64,000 nucleotides of DNA from a bacterium OM1 bin76 (GTDB lineage: Bacteria; Actinomycetota; Acidimicrobiia; Spongiisociales; ZC4RG35), in NCBI GenBank assembly GCA_002238785.1, contig MPNA01000017.1, positions 1 to 64,000 on the forward strand, read 5' to 3'. Made by a program: the position numbers and the translations under genes. Under the pieces are notes generated by a model. That model saw only the letters and a program-made list of their open reading frames with translations. It did no database searches and was not told where the DNA came from. This document shows positions 43,787-51,119 of the stretch, in pieces; within the stretch, counting starts at the first letter, position 1; each line of letters starts with the position of its first letter.

Positions 43787-44458
43787 TCAGGCCGGACCGA
43801 AACCCGCCACCTTCTCCACCTCGGAGAGCGGCGTCTCCCGTCTTTCCCGCAACCCGCCGAAGAAGACGGTGGCCGAGGCGACCTCACTGTCCGCGGAGAA
43901 TGTCAGCAGACGACCCAATCCATGATCGGGATGCCGAATCCGGTCCCCAATCTCCAGACCCTGCCGGTCCGCCGCCGTTCCTTCCTGGGCGAGGACGCCG
44001 AGACTATGCAACACACTGCTGCCGACGGCCGAGCCATCGAACGACCAGAGGATGCCCACGGGCGCGGACCCCGAGACCTCGGCGATCTGTCCGTAACCCG
44101 CGTATTCGAACAGGTCCTGGGCGGAAGGACGCCAGAATACGTGCGCTCGGCCCGCATCCAGGAGTTTTCTGACACTTGGCCAGTCCCGGTGAGAATTCTT
44201 CTTGTGGTACCACTTGAGTCGCTCCCCGTCCCACCGGTTGCTGTTGTCCCCACCTATGGTCCCTGCGGTTCCAACATTGGTGAAGATGAAGAACTCACCT
44301 TCATGTTCCCGAATCCCCGAGATCCAGACTCCGCTCTTCGCCTTGTTCCCAAGGCTTAGCAACTCACTGACATCGGATCGGGAATATTTCTTGCCGGGTC
44401 TAAGGATCTGAAACCTCCATGTAAAGCACTGCTGCCGACGGCCGCTCACCAGTTGCAA
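43787..44458 (-). CDS. stand-alone DUF3427-like protein with C-terminal Tudor-like domain
   Basis: 223 residues. The N-terminal ~130 match the DUF3427 domain that usually ends large nuclease-helicases (YSRSDVSELLSLGNKAKSG, EFFIFTNVGTAGTIGGDNSN, RWDGERLKWYHKKNSHRDWP, AHVFWRP, YAGYGQIAEV). The final ~55 residues (GDRIRHPDHGLGRLLTF, ATVFFGGLRERRE) look like the small barrel at the end of UvrD/PcrA helicases. The start (TTG 44458) is uncertain. Either it is a free accessory reader domain or the remnant of a larger enzyme. A nucleic-acid-binding role is inferred. Confidence 0.7.
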   Translation of the reverse strand: MQLVSGRRQQCFTWRFQILRPGKKYSRSDVSELLSLGNKAKSGVWISGIREHEGEFFIFTNVGTAGTIGGDNSNRWDGERLKWYHKKNSHRDWPSVRKLLDAGRAHVFWRPSAQDLFEYAGYGQIAEVSGSAPVGILWSFDGSAVGSSVLHSLGVLAQEGTAADRQGLEIGDRIRHPDHGLGRLLTFSADSEVASATVFFGGLRERRETPLSEVEKVAGFGPA

Positions 44459-44619
44459 ACCATGCTTCTGGTGGAGAATGTCGACACTCTACCTACCTAG
44501 CACTGTAGTAGGAATGCCCCAAAGACTGACATCCGGGGGTCTAAGCCTCACTTTGAGCGCCTCATTCGACATGTCGACAGGAGGCCGGACCAGCGCGTGG
44601 GGAGCCCTCCGGACGCCGG

Positions 44620-45609
44620 TTAGTTCTCTTCGGGAACCTGACCGCGCTGCAGGATCACCGTGCGGTGCGGGTAGGGCATCCCGATCCCGGCGGCGTCCAG
44701 GGCCTCCTTGATTCGCAGGCGCAACTCCCGCTCGGACCTCCACTGCACCGACGGCTTGGTCTTGCCCCTCACCCTTATGGCGATACCGGACTCGCCCAGC
44801 ACCTGAACACCCTTGACCTGGGGTTCCTCGTACAGTTCGTCCCCACCCCACTCCGGGTCTTCCCACATGTCCCTGCAAGCCTGCTGGATCACTTCCATGG
44901 CATGGCGCAGGTCGCATTCGTACGTGACTTCGATGTCCAACTGTGCCCGGGCCCAAAGTTGGGAGTAGTTGCCCACAAAGTCGATCTTGCCGTTGGGAAC
45001 GTTCCAGACCACACCCTGGCGGGTGCGGATGGAGGTGGATCTCAGTGTCACCTTTTCCACGGTTCCCCGGCCCTTCCCGAAATCAATGTCGTCCCCGACA
45101 CTGTAGATGTCCTCCATCATCATGAAGAGACCGCTCAAGAAGTCCCTGACCGCGTTCTGAGCGCCGAAACCTATCGCCACGCCGACGATCCCGGCGCCGG
45201 CGATCAGTGGCGCCAGGTTGATGCCCAATTGGCCCAGGGCCAAAAGCGCCGTGAGCACCGATATGAAGATCAAGGCCACACTGCGAAGCACTCCGGCGAG
45301 TGTCTCGGCTCTGGCTTTTGCTCGCAGCTTTTCGGCCTCTATCGAAACCTCCGGATCCCGCCCCACATCGCGAAGCGACGGCCGGTCTATGCGCTCGGTG
45401 AAGTGGTCGATTGCCCGCTTGACAAAACGAGACACCAGCCATCCGCCCAGCAAGATGAGCAGCACCGCCAAACCGGGTTCCACCAGCCAGGTGGCGATTC
45501 GGGCCAGGAGCAGGTTATCGGACCATTCGTAGACCCTTTCGCAGACGTACCTCGCCCTGTCGCCGCACACCTCGGCTGCGGCGCCGGATTGAAGGGCCCA
45601 AAAGATCAT
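44620..45609 (-). CDS. small-conductance mechanosensitive channel, MscS family
   Basis: 329 residues. Two or three N-terminal helices precede the pore helix LAPLIAGAGIVGVAIGFGAQ and NAVRDFLSGLFMMMEDIYSV, the MscS hallmark, then the beta domain with GTVEKVTLRSTSIRTRQG and NVPNGKI. The C-terminal alpha/beta domain is complete. It opens under hypo-osmotic shock. Monocistronic. Confidence 0.93.
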   Translation of the reverse strand: MIFWALQSGAAAEVCGDRARYVCERVYEWSDNLLLARIATWLVEPGLAVLLILLGGWLVSRFVKRAIDHFTERIDRPSLRDVGRDPEVSIEAEKLRAKARAETLAGVLRSVALIFISVLTALLALGQLGINLAPLIAGAGIVGVAIGFGAQNAVRDFLSGLFMMMEDIYSVGDDIDFGKGRGTVEKVTLRSTSIRTRQGVVWNVPNGKIDFVGNYSQLWARAQLDIEVTYECDLRHAMEVIQQACRDMWEDPEWGGDELYEEPQVKGVQVLGESGIAIRVRGKTKPSVQWRSERELRLRIKEALDAAGIGMPYPHRTVILQRGQVPEEN

Positions 45610-45727
45610 GTGAATGCCACCTGCGGCTCGGATCGAGGAAAGGAGCCAGGATGCCGATTGTAGCGGTTTTCAGGTGGTGGACAGACTGGCGCCATCCCCT
45701 TCCACACCGCTCATCCCCCGGTGCTCG

Positions 45728-46708
45728 CTACGCCAACGGAGTCCCGGAAGTCGGAAGGCGGGCGACTTCGGCGTTGAGCAGGCGGGCCGGTTCATCGGGA
45801 TCATCGATGGTCACCGCGAACACCTTGCCGTTGTGCAGGTCCAGGCGAAGGCCCGGCCCGGCGCGCAACACCACCGCAGCGCGCCTCATAACAGCCAGAC
45901 TGCCCCGGTATCCCCAGCCACCCCATTCGACCGGACGGACGTCTATGGCCTGGGCGGTGGCGATCCGATGGATTGGCACTGACGTGCGAGGCCACCCCAG
46001 GAACCCGTAGCGCACCTGCAGGCCCGACCGGTCGGCGGTGACGCGGATGCGACCGAAAGAGGCCAACGCAACAGCGGCAACCAGCAGGAGCAGCACGACC
46101 CACGGCTCCACGAACCGCGCCACTGCCAGGGCGACCGCCAGAGGGACCATGCTCAACGGCAGCGGCCACCGAGCGGTCAGGGTTGAACTCCAGAACACCC
46201 GCTCCCCCGGCGCCAGCGTCATCGAGGGTGGAGCGGCGCCCGTCCCGGTGTCCGCCTTGAAGGGCAACGACGAAGCGATCCACGCCGCCAGGCCGGCGAT
46301 CAATATGCTGCCGCCGATCCAGGCGATCACGGCTACGGGCGAAAGCGTGGCATCCTGCCATCGGTCCAAGCCTCGTTGTTCGATAGCGGTGAGCGCCAGG
46401 ATCCCCGCAAATAGGGTTGCTACGAAAGCACCCATGGACGAAACGCCGGGCGCCACCATCGGTTGGAACCTCCGGCGGGTCAGGGCGATAGATAGCAACG
46501 CTATCAGTCCGATCGCCATGACCCCTCCGATGACCAGGAGGAATACTTCCGTTCCCATCGAACCATCCGGGCGGCCGGCACTGTCGTAGTGGACCGCTAC
46601 CCGGTCGGGCAACTCGGAGCGATAGGCCAGGTATGGGCCGAGTCCCACCCCCGCCACGGCCAGCGGGATTCCGGCACCCAGGGCCAATCGTCTCATCTTC
46701 TCGTTCAT
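45728..46708 (-). CDS. DUF1648-type multi-pass membrane protein
   Basis: 326 residues. The DUF1648 start (PLAVAGVGLGPYLAYRSELPDRVAVHYDSAGRPDGS, split here by position) lies at residues 15-50. Further helices follow, and a C-terminal soluble PH-like portion (RIRVTADRSGLQVRYGFLG, HNGKVFAVTIDDP). It overlaps the GntR regulator by ATGA (46705-46708). The pairing of a short GntR/YtrA regulator with DUF1648 is widespread in Gram-positive bacteria. Function unknown, perhaps cell-envelope related. Confidence 0.82.
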   Translation of the reverse strand: MNEKMRRLALGAGIPLAVAGVGLGPYLAYRSELPDRVAVHYDSAGRPDGSMGTEVFLLVIGGVMAIGLIALLSIALTRRRFQPMVAPGVSSMGAFVATLFAGILALTAIEQRGLDRWQDATLSPVAVIAWIGGSILIAGLAAWIASSLPFKADTGTGAAPPSMTLAPGERVFWSSTLTARWPLPLSMVPLAVALAVARFVEPWVVLLLLVAAVALASFGRIRVTADRSGLQVRYGFLGWPRTSVPIHRIATAQAIDVRPVEWGGWGYRGSLAVMRRAAVVLRAGPGLRLDLHNGKVFAVTIDDPDEPARLLNAEVARLPTSGTPLA

Positions 46709-47052
46709 AGCTGCACCTCCACAAGTCTCAGGATCTCACGATCACCCATTCCCGAGCGACGGGCTTCTCGGACCAGTCTGCGAGCCAGTTCGACGTGCCG
46801 CGTGGCCGACTTGGCGTCCGCTGCCACAGATGTGCCGCGGCCTCTGCGGACCTCCAGCAGGCCTTCATCGCGCAACGTTTGGAAAGCCCGGAGAACGGTG
46901 TGCACGTTCACGCCCAGGCCCTTGGCGAGTTCCCTCGCCGCCGGCAGTTTCTCGCCCTCTTCCAGTGCCTCCGTGGCGATGCCACGCCGCAACTGGCCGG
47001 CCAACTGTTCGTGCAGAGGTTGCGAGGACTGAGTGTCGATCTTCCAAAGCAT
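46705..47052 (-). CDS. GntR/YtrA-type transcriptional regulator
   Basis: 115 residues from ATG 47052. The N-terminal winged helix reads QPLHEQLAGQLRRGI, LPAARELAKGLGVNVHTVLRAF and LLEVRRGRGTSV, followed by only ~40 C-terminal residues, the size of the YtrA subfamily, which has no large ligand domain. The longer frame to 47088 would cross the operator. The palindrome directly at the start codon implies autoregulation of this gene and the co-transcribed DUF1648 gene. Confidence 0.9.
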   Translation of the reverse strand: MLWKIDTQSSQPLHEQLAGQLRRGIATEALEEGEKLPAARELAKGLGVNVHTVLRAFQTLRDEGLLEVRRGRGTSVAADAKSATRHVELARRLVREARRSGMGDREILRLVEVQL

Positions 47053-47088
47053 AGTTCTATTATAACTAGAACTATCGGTATATTCCAA
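47051..47088 (-). promoter_or_regulatory. palindromic operator over the promoter of the GntR operon
   Basis: ATAGTTCTA (47051-47059) and TAGAACTAT (47067-47075) are exact inverted repeats around a 7-bp centre. On the minus strand a perfect TATAAT (47064-47059) sits inside the palindrome, with TTGGAA (47088-47083) 18 bp upstream as -35. The predicted transcription start coincides with the A of the ATG at 47052, so the mRNA is leaderless. Repressor binding would cover -10 and start. Confidence 0.85.
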
Positions 47089-47200
47089 GACGAGACTCTG
47101 AAAGCCATTGAGGTGCTTTGGAAGGGACCCGTCAAGCCCCTGGGGCCGGGCATTCCCGTGACGGCACCATCGCTCCGTTCGGATCGCAAGCGTCAGGATT

Positions 47201-47234
47201 GGGGTAAAGAGGGAGTTGGGGTAAAGAGGGAGTT
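47201..47234. repeat. 17-bp tandem repeat
   Basis: GGGGTAAAGAGGGAGTT occurs twice without a gap (47201-47217, 47218-47234). It lies at the very 3' end of the small gene at 47233-47463, touching its stop codon, so a slipped-strand duplication next to the gene end is the simplest view. Confidence 0.75.
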
Positions 47235-47463
47235 AGTCCGCCAACTTCGCCAGTCGCTTTTGGACCGCGGCGTGGTCGTCGGGTTCGACCGGGTTGGGAA
47301 GTCTTTGGAGTTCCGGCACCACCAACCGGCGGAGAACCCCGGCCTCCTGGGACGTCAGGTCGGAGCGCGCCACGATGTCGTCGGTCCCCCACATGACAGC
47401 CAGTCGGAACCCGTAGTCGACCACTGCCTGATCGATGATCTCCCTCAGTGCCTGCTGGGACAT
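47233..47463 (-). CDS. small protein resembling Franean1_4349-type RiPP precursors
   Basis: 76 residues behind an excellent ribosome site (AAGGAGACC-ATG). The sequence SQQALREIIDQAVVDYGFRL and later DLTSQEAGVLRRLVVPELQR has the pattern (helix, D..FR, LT..E...L) of small leader-like domains called Franean1_4349 or nitrile-hydratase-leader-like. No modifying enzyme is adjacent, so a peptide natural product is only a possibility. It follows the SDR gene by 24 bp on the same strand. Confidence 0.6.
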   Translation of the reverse strand: MSQQALREIIDQAVVDYGFRLAVMWGTDDIVARSDLTSQEAGVLRRLVVPELQRLPNPVEPDDHAAVQKRLAKLAD

Positions 47464-47487
47464 GGTCTCCTTCTCCCTCTGCTCGCC

Positions 47488-48240
47488 TTACAACCGCCCG
47501 CCACCGTCGATCCTGAAGGCGGATCCGGTGATGTAGGAGGACTCCTCCGAGGCCAGAAACAGCATGAGGTTGGCGATGTCCCGGGGAGTCCCAACCCGAC
47601 CTATGGCGATTTGCGAGGTGATCCGCTCGAACTCCTCGGTGCTGCCGGTGCTACCCCGCGCCTGGGGCGTGTCGACCGACCCGGGAACGATGACATTGCA
47701 GCGAATTCCATGGGGTGCGTACTGGGCGCTGGTGGTCAGGGTGATCTGGATGACTCCCGCCTTGCTGACGCCGTAGGGGACGGCATGAGGAGTGGGACTG
47801 ATCCCGGCGCCCGAGGAGACGTTGACGATGGCGCCGCCCCGCTCCATCATGTGCGCAATGGCGTACTTGGTGCAGAGAAACACCCCGCGCAGATTGGTGT
47901 CGAGGGTCAGATCCCACACCAACTCGGAGACCTCCGCCAGCGGCGGCGTACGGATCAGGACCCCGGCGTTGTTCACCAGCACGTCCAGCCTGCCGAAACG
48001 CTCCACCGTCTGCTCCACCAGGTTGCTCACCTGCGCTGCCTTGGAGACGTCCGTCTCCACGAACAGAGCCTCACCTCCTGTCTCCTCCACCAACTCAGCG
48101 GTCTTCCGACCTTCCGGCACGTTGCGGTCGCCCACCGCCACCTTGGCGCCTTCCCGGGCGAACAGCAACGACGCGGCCCGGCCGATCCCGGTGGCCCCGC
48201 CGGTGATTATCGCTACCTTGTCTTGGAGACGGCCCGCCAT
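47488..48240 (-). CDS. SDR-family NAD(P)-dependent oxidoreductase
   Basis: A classical 250-residue short-chain dehydrogenase: cofactor motif TGGATGIGRAAS, NNAG in VLVNNAGVL, catalytic Ser in VNVSSGAGI and Y-x3-K in PYGVSKAG, followed by PGSVDTP. An acidic-to-basic switch (VGDRN) after beta-2 favours NAD(H). Substrate unknown. It is divergent from mycothione reductase with a ~160-bp shared promoter region. Confidence 0.93.
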   Translation of the reverse strand: MAGRLQDKVAIITGGATGIGRAASLLFAREGAKVAVGDRNVPEGRKTAELVEETGGEALFVETDVSKAAQVSNLVEQTVERFGRLDVLVNNAGVLIRTPPLAEVSELVWDLTLDTNLRGVFLCTKYAIAHMMERGGAIVNVSSGAGISPTPHAVPYGVSKAGVIQITLTTSAQYAPHGIRCNVIVPGSVDTPQARGSTGSTEEFERITSQIAIGRVGTPRDIANLMLFLASEESSYITGSAFRIDGGGRL

Positions 48241-48401
48241 CGATCCTCCTTGTCACCTCCCGAACGAAAGGTCACCACGGACCTCCCGAATGCCGCCCCA
48301 AATATACCCCCAGCATCTCATTGCGGCCCCCCGGCCGCCAGATACCAATACAATGTGGCCATGCCGGCGGCCTTTCTCCGACCATTAATAAGGACAGCTT
48401 G

Positions 48402-49763
48402 ATGCGCAACTTCGACCTGATGATCATCGGAACCGGATCCGGCAATTCGGTGATCGGACCCGAGCATGACGGCTGGGACATCGCGGTGGTGGAGCGAGGT
48501 CCCTTCGGTGGCACCTGTCTCAATGTCGGCTGCATACCATCCAAGATGTTCGTCTACGCCGCCGAGATGGCCGAGTTGGCTGCCGACAGCGAGCGCCTGG
48601 GGGTCCGAACCCGCTTCGACGGCGCCGACTGGCCGGCGATACGCGACCGCGTGTTCGGCCGGATCGACCCGATTGCCGAGGGGGGCCGCGCCTACCGCGA
48701 GGACCTCCCAAATGTCACCGTCTACAGCGGATCGGGCCGGTTCGTCGGACCCAAGCAAGTAGCCGTCGGCGACGAGGTGATCACCGCCGATCGCATAGTC
48801 GTCGCCGCCGGTGGGCGGCCCACCGTGCCGCCGGTGCCAGGCTTGGCAGACAGTGGCTACCACACCTCGGACACGATTATGCGCCTGGACGACCTACCTG
48901 GGCGACTCCTGGTGATCGGCGCCGGCTACATAGCGGCGGAACTGGGCGGCGTCATGGGCGCCTTCGGTTCCAAGGTCACCTTCCTCCTGCGAGGCGACAC
49001 GTTCCTGCGCCGGGAGGACCACGACATAAGCACCCGGTTCACGGCAGCCTATGCGCGCCGGTTCGACGTGCGGATGCACACCCGGCTTCTCGAGGTCAAC
49101 CGAGACGGGGACGAGGTGGTGGTCAGCATGATCGGCGAGGACGGCTCGCAGGTCGAGTTGCGGGGAGACCAGTTGCTGGTGGCGACAGGCCGCCGACCGA
49201 ACACCGACCAACTGGACGTGGCCGCGGCAGGGATCGCCGTCGACAGCCGGGGATTCATAGTCACCGATCCACAATTGCGAACCAACACCGAAGGTGTCTG
49301 GGCCCTGGGCGACATCACCAACCCCGTGCAACTGAAGCATGTCGCCAACCACGAGGCCCGGGTGGTGCGACACAACCTCACCAACCCGGACAACCCGGCC
49401 AACGTGGACCACCGGTTCATCCCTCATGCGGTGTTCGGCTATCCCCAGATCGCCAGTGTCGGACTCACCGAACGTGAATGTCGCCGCCAGGGCATCCCCT
49501 ACGTCAGCCACGTCCAGCCCTACGGGGCTGCGGCCTATGGCTGGGCGATGGAGGACACTGACAGCGTTGCCAAGGTGATCGCCCATTCCGAGACCCGCCG
49601 CCTCCTGGGTGCTCACATAATCGGACCGCAGTCACCCACCCTCATCCAGCAACTCATCCAGGGCATGCACTTCGACCTGACCGTCGACCAGATGGCCGGT
49701 GGACAGTACTACATCCACCCCGCCCTGCCGGAGGTCGTGGAGCAAGCTCTCCTGGAACTCTGA
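48402..49763 (+). CDS. mtr: mycothione reductase
   Basis: A 453-residue FAD-dependent disulfide reductase that regenerates mycothiol with NADPH. FAD motif LMIIGTGSGNSV (the GxGSGN form typical of Mtr), redox pair GGTCLNVGCIPSKM, NADPH motif VIGAGYIAAELGG, GDI in WALGDITNPVQLKH, and the interface His-Glu in YYIHPALPEVVEQAL. Start ATG 48402 with AAGGA seven bases upstream. It indicates a mycothiol-based thiol economy, the main argument for an actinobacterial host. Confidence 0.93.
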   Translation: MRNFDLMIIGTGSGNSVIGPEHDGWDIAVVERGPFGGTCLNVGCIPSKMFVYAAEMAELAADSERLGVRTRFDGADWPAIRDRVFGRIDPIAEGGRAYREDLPNVTVYSGSGRFVGPKQVAVGDEVITADRIVVAAGGRPTVPPVPGLADSGYHTSDTIMRLDDLPGRLLVIGAGYIAAELGGVMGAFGSKVTFLLRGDTFLRREDHDISTRFTAAYARRFDVRMHTRLLEVNRDGDEVVVSMIGEDGSQVELRGDQLLVATGRRPNTDQLDVAAAGIAVDSRGFIVTDPQLRTNTEGVWALGDITNPVQLKHVANHEARVVRHNLTNPDNPANVDHRFIPHAVFGYPQIASVGLTERECRRQGIPYVSHVQPYGAAAYGWAMEDTDSVAKVIAHSETRRLLGAHIIGPQSPTLIQQLIQGMHFDLTVDQMAGGQYYIHPALPEVVEQALLEL

Positions 49764-49800
49764 AGAGACTCACGCCAAAGCGGATGCCTTCGAGGCCGCT

Positions 49801-50481
49801 CTAGAGGACCACGCTACCTTTTTTCAACTGTGACAGACCCTCGATGATCTCCGGCGAGCACTGTATCTGGGCAGTTGCAACTTCGGCAGCCTGAAAGACC
49901 AGGAGCGCAAAGAACACCGGCGCCAAGGCAGCGGAGACGAAGGCCAGGCCGGCAATGAAGGATCGGGTTGCGGTCCAGGTGTGAGGAAGAGTTCGATGGA
50001 CCAAACCCGTGAAGGTCGCCCAGGTCGCCACTCCCATCGTCAGGAGTAGGAAGACAATCAGGGTTCCGGTCCCGGTGTGGTCCTGCGCCACCAGGCAGTC
50101 CACCCACGCCTCGTCAGCGAAACTCACGAAGACAGATGCCCCGACGAACACTGCGCCGGTGGCCACCGATCCGACCCACAAGACACTGTGACCGTGGCCG
50201 TCCATCACCTGGCCGAACCGTTTCGACAGGAAGGGGAACATCCCCATGCAGGCACCCGCCGCGACTGGCATCAATAGGTAGTACCAGAACAACACACCGA
50301 GCGGGTCTTGCAGCGCCGGGCGGATCAGGAAAAAGAAACTCGTCGCCAAGACGATGGCCGAGACGGCACTCGCCCGGCTTTGAACCGAAAGGAGCATCCA
50401 AAGATTCCAGACCGTCTGGGCCACCCGGCGGCACCGACTCCAAACGGTGTCGAATCGCCGTCGAACCCGATTCAAGTTCAA
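49801..50481 (-). CDS. multi-pass membrane protein of unknown function
   Basis: 226 residues with about six hydrophobic helices (ASAVSAIVLATSFFFLIRP, VLFWYYLLMPVAAGACMGM, VATGAVFVGASVFVSF, GTLIVFLLLTMGVATWATF and others) and a basic, Arg-rich N-terminus. The C-terminus is short and soluble (EIIEGLSQLKKG). No family recognised. It may be the last gene of the PspC-led minus-strand set, but a 130-bp gap separates it. Confidence 0.6.
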   Translation of the reverse strand: MNLNRVRRRFDTVWSRCRRVAQTVWNLWMLLSVQSRASAVSAIVLATSFFFLIRPALQDPLGVLFWYYLLMPVAAGACMGMFPFLSKRFGQVMDGHGHSVLWVGSVATGAVFVGASVFVSFADEAWVDCLVAQDHTGTGTLIVFLLLTMGVATWATFTGLVHRTLPHTWTATRSFIAGLAFVSAALAPVFFALLVFQAAEVATAQIQCSPEIIEGLSQLKKGSVVL

Positions 50482-50613
50482 GAAAAGTCAGTCACGTCGT
50501 GTATGGGTCCCGACCCTATCGTGCTCCTGTGGCGAGGAGGAAGGGCATCGCAACCGTCCGGGATCGCCTGTAGCTTGCGTGCGCCGGTCCAGATGGCGGA
50601 CGAACGGGACATG

Positions 50614-50877
50614 CTACAGGTGGTCTGCAGGCTTCTCGGTTGCCGGCGAAAAAGCGTCTTCATCGGCGTCATCCTCGCCGGTCTTCTTCCGCATCGATGT
50701 GAACAACGGACTCATCAACGCCACACCAACCACGATCACCACAGCCGGGAACAACCAATGGGAAGCATCGAAGAACCACCCCCGGGCCGGAAAGCCGTTC
50801 CACACCGCCCAAGCAGCCACCAGGATCAACACCGATCCAAACACCAACGAAAACAGATTCAACGGATGACGCTTCAT
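50614..50877 (-). CDS. small two-helix membrane protein (tandem copy 1)
   Basis: 87 residues: short basic start, helix LVFGSVLILVAAWAVW, loop, helix WLFPAVVIVVGVALMSPLF, and a charged tail (SMRKKTGEDDADEDAF). It is almost identical to the next gene except for the last ~15 residues. ATG at 50877 overlaps the stop of copy 2. It likely belongs to the PspC operon and may be a membrane partner of that sensor. Confidence 0.82.
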   Translation of the reverse strand: MKRHPLNLFSLVFGSVLILVAAWAVWNGFPARGWFFDASHWLFPAVVIVVGVALMSPLFTSMRKKTGEDDADEDAFSPATEKPADHL

Positions 50878-51119
50878 CTCTCCTCCACCGCAGTCAGATC
50901 CTCCTCGGTCTCATCCTCGCCGGTCTTCTTCCGCATCGATGTGAACAACGGACTCATCAGCGCCACACCAACCACGATCACCACAGCCGGGAACAACCAA
51001 TGGGAAGCATCGAAGAACCACCCCCGGGCCGGAAAGCCGATCCACACCGCCCAAGCAGCCACCAGGATCAACACCGATCCAAACACCAACGAAAACAGAT
51101 TCAATGGATGACGCTTCAT
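50874..51119 (-). CDS. small two-helix membrane protein (tandem copy 2)
   Basis: 81 residues, identical to copy 1 over about 69 residues except one (W-I-G instead of W-N-G), then a different acidic end (ETEEDLTAVEER). Both overlap their upstream neighbour by ATGA, which means the duplication preserved translational coupling precisely. It follows the PspC protein gene. Confidence 0.85.
   Translation of the reverse strand: MKRHPLNLFSLVFGSVLILVAAWAVWIGFPARGWFFDASHWLFPAVVIVVGVALMSPLFTSMRKKTGEDETEEDLTAVEER

Noticed and set aside
46795-48402. 535-codon plus-strand open frame
   Set aside because: Antisense to the GntR, RiPP-like and SDR genes. Composition is that of a shadow frame and it crosses several real gene borders.
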